The notes under the pieces were generated by a model. It saw nothing but the letters and a program-made list of their open reading frames with translations. It did not search any database and had not been told where the DNA came from. Source: DASQYE01 sp036389315 (GTDB lineage: Bacteria > Acidobacteriota > Blastocatellia > Pyrinomonadales > Pyrinomonadaceae). Taken from it: DNA of 64,000 nucleotides. The position numbers and the translations under genes were made by a program. Location: positions 186,001 to 250,000 of the forward strand of contig DASVQF010000048.1 of NCBI GenBank assembly GCA_036389315.1. Reading direction: 5' to 3'. Below are positions 1 through 8,570 of this stretch, in pieces (position 1 is the stretch's first letter; every line of letters starts with the position of its first letter).

Positions 1-1437
1 CGCCTGCAAGGCCGGCAGTAAGCCGAAGAGCAGACCAGTAGCAAGCGAGACGAGGCAGGTGAAAAGGAGCACGCGATAATCTATGTGCAGGTCGATCAGG
101 AGAGGCACGTCCACGGGCGGCTTGAGCGCGACCGCAAGGTTGACCAGCCAGTAGGCCAGGAGCAACCCCAACAGACCGCTCCCCACGGCCAGCAGCATAC
201 TCTCCGTCATCAATTGCCAGACGATCCGCGCACGGCTTGCGCCCAAAGAGAGGCGGACGGCGATCTCTTTGCGACGATCTGCGGCGCGGGCCAGCAGCAG
301 GTTGGCAAGATTGGTGCAGGCCAGCAGGAGGACGAACGCGACGACCAACATCAACAGCCCGGCGAAGCCGAGTATGCCAGCGCGCATAGTGCCGCTCATC
401 ATGCCGGGCGGCGAGAGCTGGACGCGCTTGCCTTCGTTCACTTCCGGATACTCGCGCTCAAGCTCAAGGGCAATCGAAGTGAGCGCCGCTTGCGCCTGAG
501 CGACAGTGACGTTCGGCTTCAGCCGTCCGATCACAAAAATATTCTCGTCCCCGCGCTTGTCCAGCCAGCTATTGCCTACTTCAATCTCGGCCTGCATGGT
601 CATGGGGAACCACAGCTCCGGCGCGGCGATAATCTCCGTCCCGAAGAACCCTTTGGCCGCCACGCCGATCACAGTGTAGCTGCGGCCGTTGGCCACTATG
701 CTCTTGCCGACAACTCCGGGGTCAGCGCCGAACCTCTGCTGCCAGCATTGATAGCTGATGACGGTCACGGGATGAGCGCCCGGCTGAAGATCATCTTCGG
801 GCCCGAGCAGACGACCGCGCGCAGCCTTCACCCCCAGCACCTCGAAGTAATTGCCCGTCACGACGTAAGCCCACAGCCGTTCGTTCACCCCGTCGTGGCT
901 CATGCTCAAAGGCGCAAAGCGGTAGGCCACGAGCCCCGCAAACAGGTCGTTGCGGTCGCGAAAATCCTTGTAGTTAGGATATGAGAAGGTCGGGAAGAGG
1001 CGGTTGCCCGTGGCATTGCCGAGAGAGACTATCTCCGCCGGTCTCTCCACCGGCAGGGGACGCAGGACGACCGTGTTGATGAGGCTGAAGATGGCCGTGT
1101 TGGCCCCGATGCCGAGGGCCAGAGAGAGCAGGGCGATGGCCGTAAAGGCGGGGCTTCGCGCAAGACGGCGCATGCCGTATCGCAGGTCTTTCAAGAGTGT
1201 CTCGATCAAGGGGAATCCTCTCTGTCTGCGGTATTGTTCTGCGGTCGGAAGCAGGCCGCCCAGCTTGATGAGAGCCTGGCGGCGCGCCTCCTCGGGCGTC
1301 ATCCCTGAGCGGAGGTTGTCCTCCGTGTGCATCTGTAGATGGCTTTCCAGCTCCAAAGCCAGCTCTCTGTCCAAGCTCTTCCGGCGAAACAGGCCCGCGA
1401 GGCGCAGGGCCAGGGCGCGCAGTTGTCTGATACGCAT
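1..1437 (-). CDS. ADOP-family ABC transporter permease (MacB/FtsX-like), 3' end cut by window edge
   Basis: The minus frame is open from the ATG at 1437 to the window edge (479 codons). The N-terminus has the short cytoplasmic segment typical of acidobacterial duplicated orphan permeases (RKSLDRELALELESHL, then EEARRQAL). A first membrane segment follows with ALGIGANTAIFS, then a long extracytoplasmic MacB-like domain. The visible part ends in FtsX-type membrane segments, including LLARAADRRKEIAVRLSLG and LLFGLLPALQA. The family has two such halves (about 800 residues in total), so roughly half is visible. Its ATG overlaps the stop of the upstream PadR gene by one base (TAATG), indicating translational coupling. 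Family members act in the inner membrane, but their substrates are mostly unknown. Confidence 0.9.
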   Translation of the reverse strand, partial: MRIRQLRALALRLAGLFRRKSLDRELALELESHLQMHTEDNLRSGMTPEEARRQALIKLGGLLPTAEQYRRQRGFPLIETLLKDLRYGMRRLARSPAFTAIALLSLALGIGANTAIFSLINTVVLRPLPVERPAEIVSLGNATGNRLFPTFSYPNYKDFRDRNDLFAGLVAYRFAPLSMSHDGVNERLWAYVVTGNYFEVLGVKAARGRLLGPEDDLQPGAHPVTVISYQCWQQRFGADPGVVGKSIVANGRSYTVIGVAAKGFFGTEIIAAPELWFPMTMQAEIEVGNSWLDKRGDENIFVIGRLKPNVTVAQAQAALTSIALELEREYPEVNEGKRVQLSPPGMMSGTMRAGILGFAGLLMLVVAFVLLLACTNLANLLLARAADRRKEIAVRLSLGASRARIVWQLMTESMLLAVGSGLLGLLLAYWLVNLAVALKPPVDVPLLIDLHIDYRVLLFTCLVSLATGLLFGLLPALQA

Positions 1438-1778
1438 TAGGACTCCTTTGCCGGGGCAAAGAACCGTGCCAGAATGGCGGTGGTCTTCTCCCACTCAAGA
1501 GTTTCTCTGGCGAGCTGCTTGCGGCCCGCGCGCGTCAGCTTGTAATACTTGGCCTGGCGGTTGTTGTCCGAAAGGCCCCACTCCGAAGAGACGTAGCCCT
1601 CCTGCTCCAATTTGAGCAGCGCCGGGTAGAGCGTGCCGTAGTTGATCGAGAGCAGGTCGCCGCTCGTCTGCTCAATCCGGCGCGCGATGCCGTAGCCGTG
1701 CAGTGGGCCCATAGCCTCAAGAGTTTTCAGTACCATGAGGGCGAGCGTGCCCTGCCAGACAGAAGCGGATTCACTCAC
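1437..1778 (-). CDS. PadR family transcriptional regulator
   Basis: This 113-residue winged-helix protein has the PadR signature: a GPLHGYGIARRIEQ helix, then NYGTLYPALLKLEQEGYV and a wing containing AKYYKLTRAGRKQL. A short acidic/hydrophobic tail follows for dimer contacts. The start is GTG at 1778, with AGGAGG about 11 bases upstream. PadR genes of this short type are commonly paired with ADOP permeases in Acidobacteria, and here the stop overlaps the permease start, so it probably represses its own operon. Two ACTATCGC copies upstream could be part of its operator. Confidence 0.93.
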   Translation of the reverse strand: MSESASVWQGTLALMVLKTLEAMGPLHGYGIARRIEQTSGDLLSINYGTLYPALLKLEQEGYVSSEWGLSDNNRQAKYYKLTRAGRKQLARETLEWEKTTAILARFFAPAKES

Positions 1779-1811
1779 AGGCGAGAGAGCCTCCTATTGA
1801 TCTCAGAGAGA

Positions 1812-1829
1812 ACTATCGCGGACTATCGC
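1812..1829. promoter_or_regulatory. Tandem ACTATCGC repeat upstream of padR, candidate operator
   Basis: The octamer ACTATCGC occurs at 1812-1819 and again at 1822-1829, exactly one helical turn apart, 34 bases upstream of the PadR start codon. Autoregulation is usual for PadR proteins. Their known operators are often inverted repeats, so a direct repeat is only a candidate. Confidence 0.3.
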
Positions 1830-1931
1830 ACAGTTCCTATGGGAAGGCAATACGAAACCATGCGGCTCCGGGTTCCGTCGGATTCAGAACGAAAGAGGAG
1901 GCTGTGGGTTGCGCTCAGGCGCTCGCACGCG

Positions 1932-3050
1932 TCAGAGCCCGGTAGCATTACTGTTATTGGCGTTCTCGGTGCTGCTGGCATTGCGATTCGAGGCGGCGGC
2001 GCGGGCATCGCGTTCGCGCTCCCAGTTGCGAAGAGCCTGTACGCCGCGCGAGAAGTCCGCCTCGTTATCGTAGAAGTTATGCGCGCCGTCGTTTCGCGCG
2101 GGCTCGCGCACGTAATAGAGATAATTGGTCACGGCCGGGTTGAGCGCAGCTTCCAGTGAGCTGGCGCTCGGGGAAGCTATGGGCCCAGGCGGGAGGCCCG
2201 GTTGCAGGCGCGTGTTGTAGGGCGAGCGGCGGTCTATGTCGCTCTTGTAGACCTTGCCGTCGTTCTTCCACTTGCCCGCGAGCTTGGAGGCGTAGATGAC
2301 CGAAGAGTCTATGCCGAGCGGAATATTTTTCTGCAAGCGGTTATAGATGACGGAAGCGATCAGCGGACGCTCCTCTTTGAGCTTCGCTTCGGTCTCTATG
2401 AGCGAGGCGATGGTGACTACCTGGCGCGGCGTTAATTTAAGAGCGCGGGCGCGGTCGGCCCATTCGGGCTTCCATTCCTGGCGAAAGCGTTTGACCAGCA
2501 CATTGATGATCTGCGCGGGCGTCGCGTCGGGAGGAAAGCTGTAGGTGTCCGGATAAAGATAGCCCTCAAGGTTTGCGGCCTGCGGGTCTAGGTCGCGGAT
2601 GGCGCTCGTGTCGTTCATCAGCGCGAGCGCCTGGTCTGCGCTCTCAAGCTTCAATTCGGGGATGCGCTGCATGGCGTTGGCTATGTCCCAGCGCGTCCAG
2701 CCTTCTATGACAGTAAAGCGGCTCAGGCGTTGTCCGCCCTCGAACAGTTTGCCGAGCACCTGAAGCGGGGTGATCGGTGAAGGGAAGCGATATTCGCCGG
2801 CCTTTAGACGAGCGCCGCCGCCCGTCAGCTTCATGTAGAGGAGGAGCGGCCACTGGCGTCCGATAATGCCCTCGGAGTGCAGCTTGCCGACGATCTGGGC
2901 GGGCGAAGAGCCGCGCGCGATCTCTATATACTCGGAGCTTTTGGAATGCTCCACAGGCTTATGAAGCTCTCTGTACATCCAGAAGGCCAAGCCAGAGAGC
3001 GAGAGCGCGACGAGCAGCAGCAGTAAAAGGGCAATCCGTCCGAGTTTCAT
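1932..3050 (-). CDS. mltG: Endolytic murein transglycosylase MltG
   Basis: A 372-residue YceG/MltG protein that cleaves nascent glycan strands and helps set their length. Residues 5-25 form an N-terminal membrane anchor (RIALLLLLLVALSLSGLAFW). A LysM-like segment follows, then the YceG catalytic core. The catalytic Glu lies in IASLIETEAK (about residue 219), followed by the conserved VIYNRL and LGIDSSVIYA stretches. The C-terminal tail is Asn/Ser-rich. The frame stays open upstream to 3197, but that would overlap ruvX, and the ATG at 3050 immediately precedes the membrane anchor. It starts 7 bases after ruvX, and the ruvX-mltG pairing is common in bacteria. Confidence 0.93.
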   Translation of the reverse strand: MKLGRIALLLLLLVALSLSGLAFWMYRELHKPVEHSKSSEYIEIARGSSPAQIVGKLHSEGIIGRQWPLLLYMKLTGGGARLKAGEYRFPSPITPLQVLGKLFEGGQRLSRFTVIEGWTRWDIANAMQRIPELKLESADQALALMNDTSAIRDLDPQAANLEGYLYPDTYSFPPDATPAQIINVLVKRFRQEWKPEWADRARALKLTPRQVVTIASLIETEAKLKEERPLIASVIYNRLQKNIPLGIDSSVIYASKLAGKWKNDGKVYKSDIDRRSPYNTRLQPGLPPGPIASPSASSLEAALNPAVTNYLYYVREPARNDGAHNFYDNEADFSRGVQALRNWERERDARAAASNRNASSTENANNSNATGL

Positions 3051-3057
3051 ATCATCT

Positions 3058-3603
3058 TCAGCTTTCGCTGCCGGGCTGGTTCGAGCTTCGAGCGGCGATA
3101 AAGTCGCGCAGGATGATTGCGGCCGACTCGCTGTCCACACGCCCCAGCCTCTTGGATGCGTCCAGGCCGCGACAGCGCAGGCTCTCTTCGGCCTCAAAGC
3201 TCGTCAGCCTCTCGTCCTGCAAAAATACCGGCACGCCGAGCGAGAGCCCGAAGTTGCGTGCGAGGCGCACAGCCTCTTCGGCAGCCTCGCCAGCCGTCCC
3301 GTCCAGCCTGAGCGGCAAACCTATGACCAGGGCTTGCGCGTCAAAGCTTTCGAGCGCCTCGCGCACCGCACGCAACAGCTTTTTCCAGCTCGTCCGGCGC
3401 ACAGGCGCAATCGCTCTGACCGTTATTTGCAGCTCGTCCGAGACGGCCACCCCGACGCGCTTTTGGCCCAGGTCGAGGGCGAGCAATCGCCCGGCGGGCA
3501 CTTCTGGCTCGCCTTCTTTAAGGTGATCGTCCTGGTCTAAGGGTTCCGGCAAAATGTTTAAAGGAGCGGGCGGAGTATAGAAACGGCGGCGAAATAGTGT
3601 CAA
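3058..3603 (-). CDS. ruvX: Putative pre-16S rRNA nuclease / Holliday junction resolvase-like RuvX (YqgF)
   Basis: The RNase H-like fold is recognisable from RLLALDLGQKRVGVAVSD, the internal VIGLPLRLDG, DERLTS and the C-terminal VDSESAAIIL with its acidic residue. Family members process the 5' end of 16S rRNA. At 181 residues it carries about 38 extra N-terminal residues compared with typical 140-residue homologues, so either the real start is further in or this lineage has an extension. It lies 7 bases upstream of mltG on the same strand and is probably co-transcribed with it. Confidence 0.88.
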   Translation of the reverse strand: MTLFRRRFYTPPAPLNILPEPLDQDDHLKEGEPEVPAGRLLALDLGQKRVGVAVSDELQITVRAIAPVRRTSWKKLLRAVREALESFDAQALVIGLPLRLDGTAGEAAEEAVRLARNFGLSLGVPVFLQDERLTSFEAEESLRCRGLDASKRLGRVDSESAAIILRDFIAARSSNQPGSES

Positions 3604-3676
3604 GCCGGGAGCGGTCAGGTTTGCTTGCGCCCGCCCTCAGGCCACATGTATGATAGCCCTCAGCGTGTCACTTGAA

Positions 3677-3726
3677 AGTCGCAGCCGCACGCCGCTTGAA
3701 AGCCAAGAGCCAGAGAGGCTGCGACT
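3677..3726 (+). promoter_or_regulatory. Inverted repeat in the leader of the S41-like gene
   Basis: The perfect 10-base arms AGTCGCAGCC (3677-3686) and GGCTGCGACT (3717-3726) bracket 30 bases, just 24 bases before the ATG at 3751. In RNA they would form a hairpin in the 5' untranslated region and could influence expression. No ligand or protein partner can be deduced. Confidence 0.35.
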
Positions 3727-3750
3727 CCGGAAACTTTTTGAGGTTATTAG

Positions 3751-5067
3751 ATGTCATTTCGCACCAAATTTGCTCTCGTCGTTCTTTCCGCCAGCCTGGC
3801 GCTCTACGCTGTGGCCGGCTGCTGGATTTCCACGCGCGCGCAGCAGCCCTCGAATGATCCGGGCGTGCAGTTGCGCATCTTCGAGAGTGTGCTTCAGCAT
3901 ATTCAGAACGACTACGTGGACGAGCCGAATATGGAGAAGGTGCGCGCGGGCGCGCTGCGGGGCCTGGCCTACGGGCTCGATCCGTATTCGACCTACCTGA
4001 CGCCTGATCAGGTGCGCGGCTACCGCGCGAGCGGCAACGAGAACCAGGCAGGCATCGGCGCAGAGCTTTCGCAGCTCTCCTCGTACCTCTACGTGATCGC
4101 GCCCGTCAAGGGCTCACCGGCCGATCAGGCTGGCGTGCGCGCGGGCGACATCATCGAGTACATAGACAACAAGGCGACGCGCGACATCTCGCTTTACGAC
4201 GCGAAGCAGCTTTTGAACGGCGCGGCCGGCTCTGAGGTAAAGCTGCGCATACTGCGCTCGAACGCTCGGCCCCTGACCTTAGCGGTCAAGCGCGGAACCT
4301 TCAAAGCCCCTGCGGCCGAAGCCCGCATGGAAGCAGGCAAAGTCGGTATCCTGAGAGTCAACAGCCTGGCAGAGGGCGAGGCGGCAGATGTCCGTGCGCG
4401 CCTCAAGGAGTTGCAGAAGCAGGGCGCGCAGAAGATCGTCTTAGACCTGAGGGGCGTGGCCGGAGGCTCTCTGACGGAGGCCGTCACGGTCGCCAACCTC
4501 TTCATCAAAGAGGGCACGCTGGCCGAGACCATCGGGCGCGAGAACAAGGTGCTGAAGACGTTTACGGCCGACGCGAAGGAGGCAATATTTGCGGGCCCGC
4601 TGGTCGCGCTCATAGACACGGGCACGGCTGGCGCTGCCGAAGTGGTCGCTTCCGCCCTGCTTGAGCGCAAGCGCGGCGACGTGGTTGGCGAAAAGAGCTT
4701 CGGTGCGGGCGCAGAGCAGCAACTCTTCACGCTGCGCGACGGCGACGGGCTGCTTCTGACGACGGTCAAGTGGGCCTCTGCGAGCGGCAAGCCTTTCCTC
4801 GGCGCAGACCGCACAAGCTCGGGCGTCGTCCCCTCAGTCGAAGTCAAGCGTCCCGAACAACTGGACGCCATTGACCCGGACGAGCTGACGGGCAATGACG
4901 ATGATGCTGTCAACAGGCAGAACCAGCAGAACGAAAGACAGCCCACGACAGCGCCGGAGCCCTCGACAGCGCCTAAGCCGCAGCCCGAGGACATACAGCT
5001 CAAGAAGGCGCTTGAGCTACTGCGCGAGCGCGACAAGCCCGCTACAGGCCAGCGCGCAGCGGCTTAG
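3751..5067 (+). CDS. S41-family (CtpA-like) PDZ lipoprotein lacking the catalytic Ser/Lys
   Basis: A 438-residue C-terminal-processing-protease homologue. The N-terminal signal ends in VAGC (Cys24), a plausible lipobox. A tail-interacting helical segment (about 40-95) and a PDZ domain (about 100-185; VKGSPADQAGVRAGDIIEYID) follow, then the S41 core (about 195-365). In active enzymes the core reads GSASASE and, 25 residues on, FGKG. Here the matching segments read GTAGAAE (290s) and FGAG. The nucleophile position is Gly294 and the base position is Ala319, so peptide cleavage by the usual mechanism is not expected. The fold is otherwise intact, suggesting a scaffold or adaptor role. The tail (about 385-438) is Gln/Pro-rich. 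It is monocistronic and ends before a strong hairpin. Confidence 0.88.
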   Translation: MSFRTKFALVVLSASLALYAVAGCWISTRAQQPSNDPGVQLRIFESVLQHIQNDYVDEPNMEKVRAGALRGLAYGLDPYSTYLTPDQVRGYRASGNENQAGIGAELSQLSSYLYVIAPVKGSPADQAGVRAGDIIEYIDNKATRDISLYDAKQLLNGAAGSEVKLRILRSNARPLTLAVKRGTFKAPAAEARMEAGKVGILRVNSLAEGEAADVRARLKELQKQGAQKIVLDLRGVAGGSLTEAVTVANLFIKEGTLAETIGRENKVLKTFTADAKEAIFAGPLVALIDTGTAGAAEVVASALLERKRGDVVGEKSFGAGAEQQLFTLRDGDGLLLTTVKWASASGKPFLGADRTSSGVVPSVEVKRPEQLDAIDPDELTGNDDDAVNRQNQQNERQPTTAPEPSTAPKPQPEDIQLKKALELLRERDKPATGQRAAA

Positions 5068-5089
5068 CGCCAATTCATTCGAGAAGATT

Positions 5090-5125
5090 AAAGCCTGCCG
5101 GAAGAGAGAGCTTCCGGCAGGCTTT
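5090..5125. terminator. Rho-independent-type terminator between convergent genes
   Basis: A perfect 15-base stem (5090-5104 with 5111-5125, core GCCTGCCGG) encloses the loop AGAGAG. A short T-containing stretch follows on the plus strand. It sits between the convergent S41-like and subtilase genes and could act for both. Confidence 0.75.
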
Positions 5126-5175
5126 ATCTTTGATGATACTCCTGAAAAGGAGAGACGCCTTATTCAGCCTGGCTG

Positions 5176-6588
5176 CTAGGGGGTAGCCTTCAGGGCTTTA
5201 TCAGCAGTAGCGAGGCCCGCTCCTGTAGCATCTGCTCCCCAGCAGAACTGCTGAGTAATGCCGTCCGGGTCTGTGACGTTGCGGCAGCCGGGAGCCAGGT
5301 AGATGGCCGTTTTGGTCAGGATGTTCTCGGCTTGAGAAGCATTGAGGCTGCGGTTCTTCTGGGCCATCAGTGCGACTATGCCTGCCACATGCGGGCTCGC
5401 CATAGAAGTCCCGCCGAGAAAATAGTAGCTGAGCTGACCGCTATTGATCTGGTAGGGGCCGACCGTCCAGGAGCCAGGGGCCGCGACATCCAAATCTTGA
5501 CCGCTCTTCTGGCGACTGGAAAAGTCTGTGATATAGAAGTTGGCCGGGTTGGTCGGGTCTGCCACGTTATCTTTCCACCACCAGTTCCCGACGATGCCAT
5601 CGGAACCGGCGAGCCATTCTCCAGTCCATCCGCTTGCGGCGACCGAGATGACGGGCGCATAGGCTCCGGGATAGCCCATGCCATCTGTGCCCTCGTTACC
5701 GGCGGCGGCGACGATGATGACCCCTTTGCTGACGGCATAATCAATCGCAGCCTTTTCCACAGTGTCGAGCGAAGGCCCGCCCAGACTCATATTAATCACT
5801 ACGGGGGAGCCGGCCAGTTGACCCGCTTTGAGATTTGCTATGTAGACGATGCCGTGCGCAATCACGGAAGACCAGCCGAAACCGCCCTGGTTGAGAACCT
5901 TGACGGGAATCACCGTGGCCTTCGGCGCGACCCCGTTCACGGGAGTCCCGAAAAAGCTGTATCCGAGGATAGTACTGGTGACATGCGTCCCGTGCGAATC
6001 CTGGTCGTGCTCCCACTGATTGGTCGTCTCCGAGACGGTTCCAAATCCGCCGCCGCCGCTGAAGGATTTCGCCAGCTCCGTGGCGATTCGTTCCTGCGGG
6101 AAATATTGTCGCCATGAATCGAGCAGGCCCGTGTCCAGGACGGCGACGTAAACACCCGTTCCGTCGTAGCTCACCTGCCGGTTGCCAAATCCGGGCTCGG
6201 TGATGTTAACGGCGTCCAAGTCCCAGGTGCTCAAGCCGTTGATGAAATCGGTGGCCGCCACTGTGTCCACGGGGCTGCCTTTGCGTTCGGCGTCAGGGTT
6301 TGCGGCCGTGACGTAAGGGAGCTTGCGTATGGCGGCCAGCTCGCTGCTCGGAGCTTGCAGCGTGACGACCCTAATCTCATAGATTACGTCGCGCACACTG
6401 CCATGCTTTGAAAGGTCTGCGAGAATTGAGCTGGTGACGGCCGTATTCAAAGAGATATTGATGCCGATCACACCGCCTTGACCGCCGGCGCGCGCAGATT
6501 CTACTAAGAAGGTGGAGAGCAAAAGGGTAGTTACCAGAGCCGTCGTGATCGCTTGCGTGAGGCGTCTGAGGGGGACTGTTAAGTTCAT
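5176..6588 (-). CDS. Exported subtilisin-like serine protease (S8)
   Basis: A 470-residue protein with a signal peptide (about 1-34, ending near SARAGG). An I9-like propeptide region (about 40-105) and the S8 catalytic domain follow. The triad is Asp152 (VAVLDTGLLD), His199 (DSHGTHV) and Ser395 (GGTSMASPHVAG), with the oxyanion Asn in AAAGNEG. The last 40 residues hold two Cys and a WGADATGAG stretch that may cap the domain. The ATG at 6588 has AAAGGAG seven bases upstream. It is probably secreted and self-processed. The next gene upstream is also a subtilase but only distantly similar, and a terminator separates the two. Confidence 0.93.
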   Translation of the reverse strand: MNLTVPLRRLTQAITTALVTTLLLSTFLVESARAGGQGGVIGINISLNTAVTSSILADLSKHGSVRDVIYEIRVVTLQAPSSELAAIRKLPYVTAANPDAERKGSPVDTVAATDFINGLSTWDLDAVNITEPGFGNRQVSYDGTGVYVAVLDTGLLDSWRQYFPQERIATELAKSFSGGGGFGTVSETTNQWEHDQDSHGTHVTSTILGYSFFGTPVNGVAPKATVIPVKVLNQGGFGWSSVIAHGIVYIANLKAGQLAGSPVVINMSLGGPSLDTVEKAAIDYAVSKGVIIVAAAGNEGTDGMGYPGAYAPVISVAASGWTGEWLAGSDGIVGNWWWKDNVADPTNPANFYITDFSSRQKSGQDLDVAAPGSWTVGPYQINSGQLSYYFLGGTSMASPHVAGIVALMAQKNRSLNASQAENILTKTAIYLAPGCRNVTDPDGITQQFCWGADATGAGLATADKALKATP

Positions 6589-6992
6589 TCGATTACTCCT
6601 TTCGAGTGGTTAAAGATGTTTTAGGCTGGAAGAGAGCCGCTGATTTAACATCTGATAGGTATAGAGAGCTTCCGACAAGCGCCTTAGAAATCGGAGCGCA
6701 GAGGGCTCAATCTCGAACATGAATCAATTGTGGAAGCGAGTCGCGTAGATTCAAAACCTCTCGGTAGCGGCGTGACAATAAGTTAAAATAGAGAAACAGT
6801 CAAGCCGGTCTCTTCGTACGTCCGAACGAAAAATTGCTCGAATGCCATAAACATATAGCTAATCGGCCAGCTTTTCTCTAAAACGGTAGGCCGGGACGAG
6901 GTCGGAATCCCTCATCCCGGCCGACCGTTTTATGGATGAAGCTCACGGCGGCCAATCTTTAAGGATTGGCGAGCGCGGGAGCCTTCTTAGGT
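6589..6992. other. Intergenic region between two subtilase genes
   Basis: No coding sequence is supported here. The stretch contains the AAAGGAG ribosome binding site of the downstream protease (just before 6588), an AT-richer segment around 6770-6860 where a promoter could lie, and the terminator hairpin at 6880-6931. Confidence 0.6.
6880..6931. terminator. Strong bidirectional terminator hairpin
   Basis: AAAACGG at 6880 pairs with CCGTTTT ending at 6931. The full stem is about 22 base pairs with one mismatch and one G-U wobble. The loop is GGAAT-like and a T-run flanks it on either strand. It lies just downstream of the minus-strand protease ending at 6993. Confidence 0.85.
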
Positions 6993-8570
6993 CTACTGTC
7001 CGGGCGCTTCCGTGACTGCCTTGAGGGCGTCCACGATGCCCTTACCGTAGAAGTTGTTGTAGCCGGCATCACCCTGACACCGCTGGTTAGCCGGTACGCC
7101 GGGACGCGGCGTGTTGGGGGGGAACGGAGGAGAAGCCAGGAAATAGGTCACCTCTCTCGGCTCCGGGCACGGCTGGTTGTTGGCCGTCTGTTGCATGTAT
7201 GACTCGACGCGCTGCGGCGGCATGTGCAGCTTGTTCGAGTTGTCAAGGGTGAAGTCGCCGAACTGCGAGATAATCAGGGCAGCGACGCCCGCCGCGTTGG
7301 GCGTCGCCATCGAGGTTCCGCTGGTAAAAACATAACATCTGCCGGGCACGGCCGGGCCGCAAACCGGATGTTCCTTTGCCCAAGCGCCGACGACGCTTCC
7401 ATTACCGGGAAGGCTCGGCGTAGTTTGAACACTGCCGTCGCCGCCCGGCGCGCTCACGTCCGTCTTGCCGACGCCGTAATTGCTGTAGGACGCCTTCAGG
7501 TTGAAGTAGCCGGTCGCCGAGATGCCGATGACGCCGTCGATCTCAGCCGGGACGACCATGAAGTCGCGCATGAAGTCGCCGTCGCTGATGTTGAAGCCCT
7601 CATTGCTGAGCGCGGCGATGGGCGTGACGCCGTTCTCACGCGCGTAGTTGACGGCGCGTTGAACGAGCTTGATGAAGACGTTCGAGCCCTGGTTGGCGCG
7701 ACGCAGGTAGCCGCCGAGGCTCATCGAGGCCACGTCGAACTTCTGGTTGCCGGCGTAGATAAGGGCCTGCGCGAGCGAGACGAAGCTGCCGGTGCCATTG
7801 TCACCGAGCACTTTGAGGGCGACGAGGCGGACGCGCGGCGCGACGCCGACAATGCCGCGGGCGTTGATCGGCGCGCCGACCGCGCTCAGGCACCAAGAGC
7901 CGTGGCCGTTCTTGTCGTCCCAGGCGGCCACGTTCGGGTCGCCGTTCGGGCTCGGCTGGACGGGGAAGAAGGAGCGGCTGCGGGCAACGTCGAAGTTAGT
8001 GCCCGTCGAAGGATCCGAGATGTCCTGGTGCGGGGTGGGCAGCATTTCGGCGCCGGTGTCGAGCACGGCGACGACCACGTCAGGGCGGCCCGGCTGCACG
8101 GCGTAGGAGCCCTGATTGGACGCGCGCATGCGCTTCTTGTCCCACTGGATGAAGTAGAGCGGGTCGGGGCCGGTCTGCGTATCGTCGCCCGGAGGCTCGA
8201 CGGGGCCATCGCCCAGGGCGACGACATCCATTGTCTCAGGGCTGGGAATCATCTGCACCGGTACATCTTCGGTGATGTCTGAGACCGAAGCATCTGAGTT
8301 TGCCAGTTCAGCCGCAAAATTGGGGTTGGCGGACGTGGCGACGAGCGCGCCGATTTCCGACAAATGAGTCAACACCTGTCCGCCCACGCGCGCGACTCTA
8401 TCATCAGCCGTCTTGGGAACAGAGCTTTGCTGGTGATAGATAACAACATAACGTTTCGTTTCACTCTGAGCGGAAACGCTGGTGCCGCCGATTCTGGTCA
8501 GCAGGATGGCCGCAGCGGCCAGAGCGAAAAGGAAAAGCGTCAGAAAGAGTCGGGTCGAAAACTTATTCAT
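6993..8570 (-). CDS. Exported S8-family serine protease
   Basis: A 525-residue protein with a signal peptide (about 1-34, ending SVSAQS). The propeptide-like region covers about 38-110 (KRYVVIYHQQ...), followed by the subtilase domain. The triad is Asp171 (VAVLDTGAE), His223 (NGHGSWC in place of the usual HGTHV) and Ser420 (TSGTSMATPNAAG), with Asn of AALSNEG as the oxyanion residue. The C-terminus holds a Pro-rich loop with paired Cys (NNQPCPEP, NQRCQG) and ends in YGKGIVDALKAV. ATG at 8570 follows AAGGAG with an 8-base spacer. A strong terminator follows the gene, so it is probably transcribed alone. Confidence 0.92.
   Translation of the reverse strand: MNKFSTRLFLTLFLFALAAAAILLTRIGGTSVSAQSETKRYVVIYHQQSSVPKTADDRVARVGGQVLTHLSEIGALVATSANPNFAAELANSDASVSDITEDVPVQMIPSPETMDVVALGDGPVEPPGDDTQTGPDPLYFIQWDKKRMRASNQGSYAVQPGRPDVVVAVLDTGAEMLPTPHQDISDPSTGTNFDVARSRSFFPVQPSPNGDPNVAAWDDKNGHGSWCLSAVGAPINARGIVGVAPRVRLVALKVLGDNGTGSFVSLAQALIYAGNQKFDVASMSLGGYLRRANQGSNVFIKLVQRAVNYARENGVTPIAALSNEGFNISDGDFMRDFMVVPAEIDGVIGISATGYFNLKASYSNYGVGKTDVSAPGGDGSVQTTPSLPGNGSVVGAWAKEHPVCGPAVPGRCYVFTSGTSMATPNAAGVAALIISQFGDFTLDNSNKLHMPPQRVESYMQQTANNQPCPEPREVTYFLASPPFPPNTPRPGVPANQRCQGDAGYNNFYGKGIVDALKAVTEAPGQ

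Noticed and set aside
85..984. Plus-strand frame of 299 codons opposite the ADOP permease
   Set aside because: Its translation is rich in His, Gln and Arg without motifs, while the opposite strand gives a clear permease.
974..1498. Minus-strand frame of 174 codons
   Set aside because: Out of frame with the ADOP permease and PadR genes it overlaps; Pro/Arg/His-rich composition.
3758..3770. Twelve-base match to the MITE terminus (GCACCAAATTTG) at the start of the S41-like gene
   Set aside because: Only the inner part matches, there is no partner repeat, and it is coding sequence; likely chance.
7224..8282. Plus-strand frame of 352 codons
   Set aside because: Antisense shadow of the subtilase, whose catalytic triad is intact on the minus strand; low-complexity Arg/Val/Asp composition.
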